A DNA stretch of 64,000 nucleotides from assembly GCA_001464585.1 (NCBI GenBank), contig LNFF01000008.1, forward strand, positions 62,001 through 126,000. The letters run 5' to 3'. Both the position numbers and the translations under genes were made by a program. Source of the stretch: Gammaproteobacteria bacterium Ga0077554. Lineage in GTDB: Bacteria; Pseudomonadota; Gammaproteobacteria; Ga0077554; Ga007554. Positions 51,999 to 60,371 of the stretch are shown here, piece by piece. Positions within the stretch are counted from its first letter, which is position 1. The number at the start of each line of letters is the position of its first letter. Under the pieces are notes generated by a model that was not told where the DNA came from, searched no databases, and saw only the letters and a program-made list of their open reading frames with translations.

Positions 51999-53369
51999 AT
52001 GACTGAGTCCTCTCCCCAAGAAACACGTCAAGGACGTATCAAGACCCTTACCGCCGCGCTGGCGACAGCGCTGCAAAGCGGGGTGTTGGTCAACGTCCGT
52101 AAAATGCTTAACAGCCTGCACCCAGCGGAAATCGCGCGGCTTCTGGAGTCCCTGCCGGCGCGTGAGCGGCGTTTGGCGTGGGAGCTGATTGAGGCTGATC
52201 TTGAAGGGGACGTGCTGTCTTATGCCAGTGACGAAGTGCGTGCGCTGCTCATACGGGAAATGGATGCGCAAGAACTGGTAGCGGCGACGGAAGGGCTGGA
52301 CACCGACGATCTGGTGGATATTTTGCAGGACTTGCCGGATGTGGTTATCCACACCGTGTTGCAGTCCATGGACGAACAGGATCGTCATCGTGTGGTGTCC
52401 GCATTGTCTTATCCCCAAGACACTGCCGGTGGATTGATGAACACCGATACTATCACGGTACGTCCTGACGTGACGCTGGATGTGGTGTTGCGCTATCTGC
52501 GCCAGCGTGGCGAAATTCCTGAGACCACCGATAGCCTGATCGTAGTGACGCGTGCCGACCAATACATTGGCCTGTTATCCCTGGCCACACTGCTGACGCG
52601 GGATCCCGCGTTCACAGTTGCCGAAGTAATGGTGCGTGATGTGGCGGGCATTCCCGCCACCCTGCCTGCCACTGAAGTAGCGCACCTGTTTGAACAGCAT
52701 GACTTGATCTCTGCGCCGGTTGTTGACGTTGATGGTAGCCTGTTAGGCCGCATCACCATTGACGATGTGGTGGACGTGATCCGTGATGAAGCCGAGCATT
52801 CCGTGATGAGCATGGCGGGTTTGCGCGAAGAAGAAGATATTTTTGCGCCGGTCATCGCCAGTGCGCGGCGGCGTGGTGTATGGCTGGGTATTAACCTTGC
52901 CACGGCATTTCTGGCGTCATGGGTGATTGGCCTGTTTGAAGCCACGCTCCAACAAATCGTCGCGCTTGCGGTGTTGATGCCAATCGTTGCGAGCATGGGT
53001 GGTATCGCCGGCAGTCAAACCATCACCCTCGTGATACGCGGCATGGCGTTGGGCCGTGTCGGGGTTGCCAATGCGCGTCAGTTGGTAATGAAAGAACTTG
53101 CCGTGGGTGCATTGAATGGTGTGCTATGGGCCCTTGTAGTAGCAGCCGTGGCCACTCTATGGTTCCACGATTACAAGATCGGCGCCATCATTGGCGCCGC
53201 CATGATCATTAACCTGGTAGTGGCCGCTTTGACGGGCGCCGTGCTGCCTTTGATAATACGCAGAATGGGCGCAGACCCCGCATTGGCGGGCACGGTAATT
53301 TTAACCACCGTCACCGACGTGGTTGGATTCATGGCTTTTTTAGGCCTGGCAACGATATTTTTGCTGTAG
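51999..53369 (+). CDS. mgtE: Magnesium transporter MgtE
   Basis: A 456-residue divalent-cation channel. The N-domain ('NSLHPAEIARLLESLPARER') is followed by a CBS pair from about 135 ('LSYPQDTAGGLMNTDTITVR' to 'LLGRITIDDVVDVIRDEAEH') and five membrane helices from about 285 ('RRRGVWLGINLATAFLASWV', then 'VLMPIVASMGGIAGSQT', and 'ADPALAGTVILTTVTDVVGF' with the pore Asp). The cytoplasmic part closes the pore when magnesium is high. Association with the end of the PTS block is common. A strong hairpin lies 18 bases after the stop. Confidence 0.94.
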   Translation: MTESSPQETRQGRIKTLTAALATALQSGVLVNVRKMLNSLHPAEIARLLESLPARERRLAWELIEADLEGDVLSYASDEVRALLIREMDAQELVAATEGLDTDDLVDILQDLPDVVIHTVLQSMDEQDRHRVVSALSYPQDTAGGLMNTDTITVRPDVTLDVVLRYLRQRGEIPETTDSLIVVTRADQYIGLLSLATLLTRDPAFTVAEVMVRDVAGIPATLPATEVAHLFEQHDLISAPVVDVDGSLLGRITIDDVVDVIRDEAEHSVMSMAGLREEEDIFAPVIASARRRGVWLGINLATAFLASWVIGLFEATLQQIVALAVLMPIVASMGGIAGSQTITLVIRGMALGRVGVANARQLVMKELAVGALNGVLWALVVAAVATLWFHDYKIGAIIGAAMIINLVVAALTGAVLPLIIRRMGADPALAGTVILTTVTDVVGFMAFLGLATIFLL

Positions 53370-53386
53370 GAGATAATGCCGGAAAG

Positions 53387-53416
53387 CGTGCCGTGGAAAA
53401 GAGGTTCCACGGCACG
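53387..53416 (+). terminator. Perfect 12-bp hairpin after mgtE
   Basis: CGTGCCGTGGAA (53387-53398) and TTCCACGGCACG (53405-53416) pair perfectly around a six-base loop. There is no T-tract directly after it. It is likely a transcript 3'-end or stabilising structure. A second GC hairpin followed by TTTTTATTT lies at 53504-53530 inside the dispersed repeat and may be the actual terminator. Confidence 0.6.
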
Positions 53417-53431
53417 TTGCATATGAAAAAT

Positions 53432-53530
53432 TAATTGTCATCCCGAACGAAGTGAGGGATCTTGCTTAAGATTCCTCACTGTGCCCGGAATCACACAGAA
53501 ATACCCTGCAGCTTGCTGTGGGGGTTTTTA
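53432..53530. repeat. Dispersed palindromic repeat, copy 2, carrying a terminator-like end
   Basis: Inverted copy of the 12422-12502 unit: 'TTGTCATCCCGAACGAAGTG', 'GATCTTGCTTAAGATTCCTC' and 'AGAAATACCCTGCAGCTTGC'. Its end forms a CCCTGCAGC / GCTGTGGGG pairing followed by TTTTTATTT (53504-53532), which on the plus strand looks like an intrinsic terminator for mgtE. Confidence 0.65.
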
Positions 53531-53596
53531 TTTGGATGCGCTTTCATCGCGCCAATTAATGCGTCTTCACCTTAGATTTACTAATTTACTACGTAC

Positions 53597-53932
53597 TCAT
53601 TGGAATTGATGCGTCTTCACCTCGCCGCGCTGGCGGTGGGCGAAATCCTGTAACTGCCGACGCGCCGCGTCAAAAGCATCACGTATGGCCACATACAGAT
53701 CTTCATGGGATTCCCGCTTCACCACCAATTCTGAACCCGGCACCGTTAAGTCGATGCGCACGTTATACAGTACGCCCTGATGTTGATGGCGGTGCGGTGC
53801 TTCAACCAGGACGCGGCAGCCCATGATCTTGTCATAAAACGTATCCAGTTTAGCGGCTTTTTCGCGAATTGATTGATCTGCTATCTCCGAAAGAGAAACA
53901 TCACGCGCTGTGATCTGTAACGGTAATTTCAT
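53597..53932 (-). CDS. hpf: Ribosome hibernation promoting factor HPF (short form)
   Basis: A 111-residue protein of the HPF/RaiA fold: 'LQITARDVSLSEIADQSIRE', 'KAAKLDTFYDKIMGCRVLVE' and 'DLYVAIRDAFDAARRQLQDF', ending in a basic 'RQRGEVKTHQFQ' tail. It binds the 30S subunit and promotes 100S dimers in stationary phase. In most relatives hpf lies between rpoN and ptsN; here it is about 7 kb away and on the opposite strand, directly beside a MITE-like element. Confidence 0.93.
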   Translation of the reverse strand: MKLPLQITARDVSLSEIADQSIREKAAKLDTFYDKIMGCRVLVEAPHRHQHQGVLYNVRIDLTVPGSELVVKRESHEDLYVAIRDAFDAARRQLQDFAHRQRGEVKTHQFQ

Positions 53933-53950
53933 ATTGATCTCCTTGAGTGT

Positions 53951-54128
53951 TAGGTTCTGTTGACATTCTGAATCTACTGCGGCTGTGTAGGGTCAAATAC
54001 CGCAAAGCGTACTCCTTACAGACGACTTAACGTACTGCAAGTACGCCTGCGTCATCCTCCAGTCCGTGCACTTTGCGGTATTTGACCCTACGCACCCTCG
54101 CTACGATCCAGAATGTCAACAGAACCTA
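53951..54128. mobile_element. MITE-like element A (178 bp) with perfect 20-bp inverted ends
   Basis: TAGGTTCTGTTGACATTCTG at 53951-53970 is exactly complementary to 54109-54128. An inner inverted pair (53985-54008 with 54071-54091, GTAGGGTCAAATACCGCAAAG-like, one base beyond the limit omitted) makes the whole element a long hairpin. Both outer ends are TA, which fits a TA-target transposon (IS630/Tc1 type). There is no coding capacity. It sits 19 bases upstream of the hpf start codon and so may supply or disturb its promoter. Confidence 0.82.
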
Positions 54129-54633
54129 GCAAAGATGTGTTGGTAAATCGCTTGAACATATAAAAGATCCATGCAATCAGCAAGACGGTGCGGCTACCCA
54201 TATCATTTATCGGATCATTTCATCTATTTCAATAAGCCCTCCAGTGACTTCCTCTTTACCCCCAATCCCCTTTTAATCTAAGTTACTCTAATTACAGGAA
54301 ATGCACAAATATTTAGGGATCGCTCAGGTTCGTATAGGGCATGAGCATCTACGATCAGTATGGATTAAATCAAGCATCCAGGCAACGGTGAATTTTTAAC
54401 TAATATGTTTTCAACGATATGAATAATATAGACAATCTTTAGGGTGGAAAGTTGCTTTGAACTGCCGTAAAGTAATTGGAAATGGGTGAATAATGTCCCC
54501 TCCCTGACCCACTCAAGCCACCTTGACGTGAGCCGATACATAACTTGAATTGAAGCGTGCCTTGAGCTATAACATCATTTAACAAGGTCAGGATCACGCA
54601 CGGCATACTTTATTAATAAAGAGGGGAGGAGTA
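54129..54633. other. Gene-free interval upstream of the DUF6763 gene
   Basis: About 500 bases, AT-rich, with no open frame of interest, no clear repeat and no RNA gene that I can recognise. The last 20 bases hold a strong ribosome site (GGGGAGGAG) for the following gene. The promoter of that gene must lie here, but I cannot single one out. Confidence 0.4.
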
Positions 54634-54930
54634 ATGACAACATCTTTTGAACCTGTAATAGGTGAATGGTATAAAACGCCTGAAGGCGCAGTCTTTGAAG
54701 TAGTCGCCCTTAACGAACATGATGGCACGATTGATGTGCAATACGCGGATGGCACAGTCGGGGAGTTTGACGCCGAAACATGGGGAATGCTGGAGGTGAT
54801 GAGCACTGTAGCGCCCGCGGATGCGGCGGCTGAGTATGACAATATGGGCAGTGATGATTTGCATAGTATTGAAGAGTTGGACGGGATCCGTGAAGATTGG
54901 ACGCAAAATAGTTTTGATGATTTTGACTGA
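54634..54930 (+). CDS. DUF6763-like small acidic protein
   Basis: A 98-residue, strongly acidic protein. 'TTSFEPVIGEWYKTPEGAVF' and 'VVALNEHDGTIDVQYADGTV' form a small beta-barrel-like region (about 5-50), and 'EFDAETWGMLEV' matches the family. The rest is an acidic, flexible tail ending 'SFDDFD'. I recognise this as the DUF6763 family, of unknown function and found mainly in gammaproteobacteria. A very good ribosome site precedes it. It is monocistronic. Confidence 0.78.
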   Translation: MTTSFEPVIGEWYKTPEGAVFEVVALNEHDGTIDVQYADGTVGEFDAETWGMLEVMSTVAPADAAAEYDNMGSDDLHSIEELDGIREDWTQNSFDDFD

Positions 54931-55086
54931 ATAATACAGTGGTTTTCAAGATTTTTACGATGCCAAAAAGTATTTTGTAACAATTATGTAGCATAAATGC
55001 CTTAAAAGTTACTCTATCCTGTCATCTTATATTCATGGTCATGTGCGAAACTCCTGCTCATTCTGTGGGCAACATGAGATATCGCT

Positions 55087-57564
55087 ATGCGCCGTGCTCC
55101 TTACTCTTCCTTGCTGTGGCCACTGCCATCGACCACACGCACCGTGTCCGAAATACCACCCTGCCACCGTGCCGCACGTGCGGCGCTTGGAGTGAGTGAT
55201 GCATCCCCGGAAATGTATGCTGCATCGCTACCGTTTGCACCGGGTGATACCACTGCGGGATCTGAAAGTGAATTGCAAACTGCGGTGCTGGGTAACGAGC
55301 ACAATGTTGATCTGCCACTGCACATCCGCAACTCCAATTTTTTCGCTAATGTCATAAAGCACGCACTGGCGCGCGAGACGCCGAAGAAAGCCATCACCGC
55401 CATTGAAACTTATCTCACTGAGAACCCCAGCCAGGTCTGGGAAAACAGTTGGATACGCTTGCCGTTAAAACAGCTCAACTCGTTCGCGTTACGTGTGTTG
55501 AACGAGGATATGCGCGCCGATCGTTCTGATGCAGGTAGTGCGCCGCGCGACGACAAGCACAAGTTCTTTCTACGTGATGAATACGGTACGGAGCACGTGC
55601 GCCTGCCCATCAGCTATCTGCTCAAGTTGACGCTGGCACAGCTACTTGGCACCCGCGAGCGTGTGCCAAGCACTATCTACCACACCGCTTATCGCCTGAT
55701 GGACCACTACATCAACGACAACTGCTCTCCGGAAACATTGTCGTTTTATGTGACGACTCTGTCACCAGAACATGGACAGGGACACGCGGTCGCGCGCGAG
55801 ACGGCCAGGCGTTTCCTCCTGACACATCTGTTGTTGCAGTACGCTGATGAAGCTTTCGGCTTGCGCGCAACTGGTCAACAGGCGCTGGCATATTACTCGC
55901 CGCTGCCCCCGTTGCGCCAGAAACAGTTGAACAACTGCGTTTCTGACGCGCTGTATCGTGACCTGTTTTGCAGCCCGTGCCTGTCGGGTTGGGATCGCGG
56001 TGAGGAAAAATACCGCTATATGCGCCTGTGTCATGAAGTGTTGAGCCGCAGTCAGCTCAACGCCATCACCAAGCTACGCGATGCAGGCATCATCACCCGC
56101 AATCTGGTTGTGCTTCCCAACACCTCCAACGTGAGCCTGTCCAACAACGGCACGCACATCAGTCTGGGCAGTCTGCGTTTGAAACAGGCACTGGAAGATC
56201 CTGGATCCGGCTTCGGCGCGCGTCAGGAAAAGTATTTTTCCGATCTGGCCATCAAGATCGTGGAACATTTCCTGCCGCTGTTTGTGGGTACCTACACTGC
56301 CGCGCCGCAACGCTTGGCCTTCTCTGATTTCCATCCTGAAAAAGTGTTGGGCTTCTTGCCGCATCAACTGGACTTTACGCAACTGCGCATGCTATGGAGT
56401 GGCTGGAAGGAGAAGGCCGACCTGAAATTTTTCGGTTACCCGCTCACGCCGCTTGGCCCCACATGGCTCGACCGTACGTTGGCGCGCACGCTCAGTCTGG
56501 GCGGTGACTTTGTGCCTGATATGCGTCTGCTTGACTATTTGGTTGCGCTGGGCAGCACCGATCAGAGTACAGCATTAAACGGCATGCCTGGCAACAGTGA
56601 GCGTTTGAAACTGGATCTTGCCGACATGGGTGTGTTCGATGCGCGCATGTCGTTCTACATGCTGTATAAACCACGCGAACATGCGCAGGTGGGGTTTTCT
56701 GGTTTTGAGGGGCGTTACTACAGTCAGTTCGCGAGCTTTTCCGGCGACATGAGTCACGCCGTGCAAATGCAGGCGCTGCTCAGCGCGCTGGCCTATCACT
56801 ACATCCTGCAAGGCACCACGCAGCATGTTCATGTGCCCGACACGCGTACGGTAGAAAGCGAGCGACGCCAGATCATGTTCGCGACTGCCATGGGCTTGCC
56901 GCATTTCTACGTGCGCAAGGACACCGCCAACACGTTCCTGAAAGAGATACTCGCATTTACCACTAAGACACGTCCTAGCCGCCGTTACCGTGCCTATCTG
57001 AAAGTTGATCTTGCCGACTATCGTCTGGCACTGTTGAAAAAAATGACCGCCGACGCCCCGGCATTGATTGAAGCACATGGTGCACAGGCCACAGTTGACG
57101 ACGCACGTCGACGCATCGAATTTCCGGGCGAGAGTGCAGCAGGGCGGATAACCGCTGCCATCCTGGCGCAAACCGGCGCGAAATCGCCACAGCATTTGAG
57201 CGCGCCGGAGTTCAATCGCGCCGCTGAGGATTACTATCGTGGCCCGTTGCACGAAGGGTTTTTGCATGAGGCACTGGCATTCCTGCATGAAGATCTTCAT
57301 GGGCTGGAAACCGATCCATGTATTGATCCCGCCCATAGACAAGCGCTGCGTCACACGCTGGTGCATTCAGCGCCGACAGAATTCCTGAAAAATGTGGAAG
57401 GGGGTGTACTACGTGCCACGTTGCCGCTCCATGAATTGCAGACGCTCATCGATTTGTTATTGATCACCGTCGACCGTGATGCACAGCGTGCGCAGAAAAA
57501 TATTGACACTTCAACTAACGGGAGTACGCATGCTGCATCAGTATGTAGATCGGGCCACGGGTAA
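55087..57564 (+). CDS. Large protein of unknown function, first gene of the PSD/Lgt-like operon
   Basis: An 825-residue protein that I do not recognise. It has no membrane segment and no clear signal peptide. The first 60 residues are low-complexity; folded-looking, mostly helical sequence begins near 80 ('LHIRNSNFFANVIKHALARE'). Notable stretches are 'IISYLLKLTLAQLLG'-like helices near 180-200, 'VVLPNTSNVSLSNNGTHISL' near 340-360, 'FEGRYYSQFASFSGDMSHAV' near 540-560 and 'MFATAMGLPHFYVRKDTANT' near 598-617. The PSD gene starts 35 bases before its stop, so the two are translationally coupled. By context it should act with a phospholipid decarboxylase and a membrane acyl- or diacylglyceryl-transferase-like protein. 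The ATG at 55087 has a poor ribosome site, so the true start may be later. Confidence 0.75.
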   Translation: MRRAPYSSLLWPLPSTTRTVSEIPPCHRAARAALGVSDASPEMYAASLPFAPGDTTAGSESELQTAVLGNEHNVDLPLHIRNSNFFANVIKHALARETPKKAITAIETYLTENPSQVWENSWIRLPLKQLNSFALRVLNEDMRADRSDAGSAPRDDKHKFFLRDEYGTEHVRLPISYLLKLTLAQLLGTRERVPSTIYHTAYRLMDHYINDNCSPETLSFYVTTLSPEHGQGHAVARETARRFLLTHLLLQYADEAFGLRATGQQALAYYSPLPPLRQKQLNNCVSDALYRDLFCSPCLSGWDRGEEKYRYMRLCHEVLSRSQLNAITKLRDAGIITRNLVVLPNTSNVSLSNNGTHISLGSLRLKQALEDPGSGFGARQEKYFSDLAIKIVEHFLPLFVGTYTAAPQRLAFSDFHPEKVLGFLPHQLDFTQLRMLWSGWKEKADLKFFGYPLTPLGPTWLDRTLARTLSLGGDFVPDMRLLDYLVALGSTDQSTALNGMPGNSERLKLDLADMGVFDARMSFYMLYKPREHAQVGFSGFEGRYYSQFASFSGDMSHAVQMQALLSALAYHYILQGTTQHVHVPDTRTVESERRQIMFATAMGLPHFYVRKDTANTFLKEILAFTTKTRPSRRYRAYLKVDLADYRLALLKKMTADAPALIEAHGAQATVDDARRRIEFPGESAAGRITAAILAQTGAKSPQHLSAPEFNRAAEDYYRGPLHEGFLHEALAFLHEDLHGLETDPCIDPAHRQALRHTLVHSAPTEFLKNVEGGVLRATLPLHELQTLIDLLLITVDRDAQRAQKNIDTSTNGSTHAASVCRSGHG

Positions 57565-58549
57565 CGTGTGTACCGAAACCTTGTTCGCCGATCGTTGGGT
57601 GAACTTTCTTTATTCCACTGCGCGCGAGAATGCGCCAGCGCTGTTTCGCGCGCTCACCGGGCAACGCGTGTCGAGCTTGCTGAGCTATCTTAACTACGAC
57701 TTTGCGCCGGGTGCAAAGTTGTCTGGGCAGAGCCGATTTTTGCGCGATCTGGGCGTGAACTTGTCTGAGTGTGTGGACACCCCAGAAACACTCGACACGC
57801 CGCGCAAGATTTTTGAACGAAAAATCCGTTACTGGGACAGCCGTCCGATGCCGGGCGATCCGCGTGTGGTGGTGTCGCCAGCCGATGCCAAAGTTCTGAT
57901 GGGATCACTGGCGCAACACTCCGCGCTGTTCATCAAGGACAAGTTTTTCAGCTACGAAGAATTGCTGGGAACGGACAAGACGGATTGGCTGTGTGCCTTC
58001 GATAGCGGCGACTTTGCCGTGTTCCGACTCACGCCCGACAAATACCACTACAACCACACGCCAGTCGCGGGCGTGGTGCGCGATTTCTACGAGATTCCCG
58101 GGCATTACCATTCCTGCAATCCGAGTGTGGTGGTGTTGCTGGCGACACCTTATTCCAAGAACAAACGCACCGTGACCATTATCGACACCGACATACCCGG
58201 CGGAACGAATGTGGGCTTAGTGGCGATGATCGAAGTGGTGGCACTGATGATCGGTGAAGTTGTGCAAGCTTACAGTGCAGTTCAATATTACGAACCGCGT
58301 TCGATAGTTGTGGGTGATTTTCTGCGGCGTGGCGCGCCAAAAAGTTTATATCGTCCCGGATCAAGTACCGACGTGTTGCTGTTTCAAGCGGGGCGTATGG
58401 CATTCGATGCCGATTTGGTGCGCAATCTCAGCCGTCACGATGCAATCAGCCGTTTTTCTTACGGCTTTAGCGCACCGTTGGTGGAGACGGATATAGGGGT
58501 GCGTGCGTCGATTGGCCGTGCGGTGGATAGCGACACAGATTTTTGGTAA
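57530..58549 (+). CDS. Phosphatidylserine decarboxylase-family proenzyme
   Basis: A 339-residue member of the PSD family. The catalytic elements align: Asp119 in 'VVVSPADAKVLMG', His173 and His176 in 'TPDKYHYNHTPVAGVV', and the self-cleavage site Gly277-Ser278 in 'LYRPGSSTDVLLF', where Ser would become the pyruvoyl group. PSD converts phosphatidylserine to phosphatidylethanolamine. The N-terminal 85 residues are not typical of housekeeping Psd, and hydrophobic anchoring is weak. The ATG at 57530 has GGGAG upstream; the open frame extends 18 codons earlier. It is coupled to the unknown upstream gene and followed 18 bases later by an Lgt-like gene. This may be a second, specialised PSD. Confidence 0.88.
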   Translation: MLHQYVDRATGNVCTETLFADRWVNFLYSTARENAPALFRALTGQRVSSLLSYLNYDFAPGAKLSGQSRFLRDLGVNLSECVDTPETLDTPRKIFERKIRYWDSRPMPGDPRVVVSPADAKVLMGSLAQHSALFIKDKFFSYEELLGTDKTDWLCAFDSGDFAVFRLTPDKYHYNHTPVAGVVRDFYEIPGHYHSCNPSVVVLLATPYSKNKRTVTIIDTDIPGGTNVGLVAMIEVVALMIGEVVQAYSAVQYYEPRSIVVGDFLRRGAPKSLYRPGSSTDVLLFQAGRMAFDADLVRNLSRHDAISRFSYGFSAPLVETDIGVRASIGRAVDSDTDFW

Positions 58550-58567
58550 TAACCGGGAGGATTCATC

Positions 58568-59617
58568 ATGCTTGAAACATTGTTTATCATTGCACTTGCT
58601 GTGGTTTTGTTCGCATTGTTGAGTTGGGGCTTTCGCACCTTGCCGGAAGAACGTTGGCAAATTGTAGCGACGATACCGCTGATAAAGGAAAGCGGGCGCT
58701 GGCGCGGCCTCAATCTTACCTACTACGGTGTATTTTCCGCGACCGCACACGTGCTGTCGGTGGTGGTGTTTTTCATTTTATTTGCGGCGATTCGCATCCC
58801 TGCCACTGCTACACTGGCGCTGGCTGCGCTAACGCTTGCAGTGTGCGTACCGGCATCACGTTGGGTAGCACGCGTGGTCGAAAAGAAGCCCCACACTTTT
58901 TCCATGGCAGGCGCATTTTTCGTCGGCGTCGTAGTGTTCCCGCCATTCGTATGGTTGATCAATGTCACCCTAGGTCAGCATCTTGGTTTCACGGTCGACT
59001 ATCTGCCAGCCATGGCGGCTATCGTGGTGGCTTACGCTTTTGGTGAGGCGTTGGGCCGCCTGGCCTGTATCAGTTTCGGTTGCTGCTATGGCAGAGCACT
59101 GGATCAAACGCATCCACTGGCTCAGAAACTTTTCGCACGCTGGCATTTCATCTTTCATGGTGAAACCAAAAAGATCGCCTATGCCGCTGGTCTGGATGAA
59201 ACCAAGGTCATCCCGGTGCAAGGTCTAACCGCTGTACTGTACGTTCTGACCGGATTGTTGGGCATGGCGTTGTTTTTGGCGGGTCACTACGCGGCGAGTT
59301 TCATTACTACCATGCTGATTACGCAACTGTGGCGTGTTTTTTCGGAAACCCTGCGTGCTGATCACCGTGGCGGTGGTGTCTTGTCGGCCTATCAAATCAT
59401 GGCGCTTGTGGTATCGGCGTATGCTGTGGTGCTGAGTGTGTGGTTTGTTGACGCCGCGTCACCGCATGCAAACTTAGCCCTTGGATTGAGCGCGCTGTGG
59501 CATCCCGCTGTGCTGCTCATTCTGCAAATGCTATGGCTGGTGATTTTTATCTACACCGGACGTAGCGCCGTGACCGAAGCACATATGTCATTCCGTGTGT
59601 GCCGGGAAAAAATATGA
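58568..59617 (+). CDS. Prolipoprotein diacylglyceryl transferase (Lgt)-like membrane protein
   Basis: A 349-residue membrane protein with about eight hydrophobic segments. 'AFGEALGRLACISFGCCYGR' (157-176) aligns with the Lgt signature GRxGNFxNGExxG. The Arg is kept, but both Asn and the Glu are replaced, giving the Cys-rich GRxxCxxxGCCYG variant. 'VIPVQGLTAVLYVLTG' (214) corresponds to the Lgt HPxQLYE segment without the His, and 'LWRVFSETLRADHRGGG' (254) to the FRxxVEFxR segment. It therefore belongs to the Lgt superfamily but probably has a different substrate. The start has GGGAGG upstream, 18 bases after the PSD stop. It closes the operon. Confidence 0.78.
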   Translation: MLETLFIIALAVVLFALLSWGFRTLPEERWQIVATIPLIKESGRWRGLNLTYYGVFSATAHVLSVVVFFILFAAIRIPATATLALAALTLAVCVPASRWVARVVEKKPHTFSMAGAFFVGVVVFPPFVWLINVTLGQHLGFTVDYLPAMAAIVVAYAFGEALGRLACISFGCCYGRALDQTHPLAQKLFARWHFIFHGETKKIAYAAGLDETKVIPVQGLTAVLYVLTGLLGMALFLAGHYAASFITTMLITQLWRVFSETLRADHRGGGVLSAYQIMALVVSAYAVVLSVWFVDAASPHANLALGLSALWHPAVLLILQMLWLVIFIYTGRSAVTEAHMSFRVCREKI

Positions 59618-59642
59618 TTTTTTTTGAGTGTTCACAATGTGC

Positions 59643-60356
59643 TTATTTCTTCACGGGCTCTAAAGCGTGCAGCCAGCGGCTGTAAAGCATATCTGCCACC
59701 TTGTGTAATTCGCTGATACGCGCCTGCAATTTATCAGTCATTTGATCTGCGCTTTGTACAGTGGCTGAAGGGCTGGCAAGCTCATGCGGTGAACTGCACG
59801 CCCATTCCCTTACCATGTCGGTCGTCATTTCTACGTGGCATTGCAAGCCCAAGATGTTATCAATGACAAACGCCTGATTGGCACAATGCTGGCTTTGCAA
59901 AATGCGTGTCGCGCCTTGGGGGATAGTGAATGTCTCGCCGTGCCAGTGAAACAATAATAGGCGTTTAGGAAGACCCTTAAACCATTCCTGCGCCACCTCA
60001 TTATCCACTTGTTCAGCATCAAGCCAGCCGATTTCTTTCACGGGATTAGTGGTAACTTTACCGCCGAGTGCCTTGCTGATGAGCTGTCCACCCAGGCAAT
60101 GACCCAGCACCGGCATACCGATTGCGGCCGCCTGGCGAATCAATGTTAGTTCCTGATCAATCCACGGTAGCGGGTCATTCACACTCATGTTGCCACCCAT
60201 AAAAACCAGGCCACTGGCGTTTTCTATAGTCTCAGGCACGGCATCGCCTTGGTCGATGCAGACCATGGCATAAGGGATGCTGCGCTGCTCTAAAAAATCA
60301 GCAAGATAGCCTGGGCCTTCGTGCTCAAGATGGCGAAAGATATAGATAGGTTTCAT
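59643..60356 (-). CDS. Class I glutamine amidotransferase-like protein
   Basis: A 237-residue single-domain protein of the GMP-synthase-like amidotransferase group. The triad is complete: Cys87 in 'VLGHCLGGQLISKALGG', and His174 and Glu176 in 'GLQCHVEMT'. 'PIYIFRHLEHEGPGYLADFL' at the start is typical for stand-alone amidotransferases that act on glutamine-like or polyamine substrates. The synthase partner and the true substrate are unknown. It follows mobA by 15 bases on the same strand and ends the molybdenum-cofactor gene group. Confidence 0.85.
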   Translation of the reverse strand: MKPIYIFRHLEHEGPGYLADFLEQRSIPYAMVCIDQGDAVPETIENASGLVFMGGNMSVNDPLPWIDQELTLIRQAAAIGMPVLGHCLGGQLISKALGGKVTTNPVKEIGWLDAEQVDNEVAQEWFKGLPKRLLLFHWHGETFTIPQGATRILQSQHCANQAFVIDNILGLQCHVEMTTDMVREWACSSPHELASPSATVQSADQMTDKLQARISELHKVADMLYSRWLHALEPVKK

Positions 60357-60371
60357 GGCGTATGTTTCAGA

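Noticed and set aside
56575-57366. 263-codon open frame antisense to the 825-residue protein
   Set aside because: It is a shadow of the plus-strand gene, rich in His, Cys and Gln without domain features; the plus-strand frame is coupled to psd and has normal composition.
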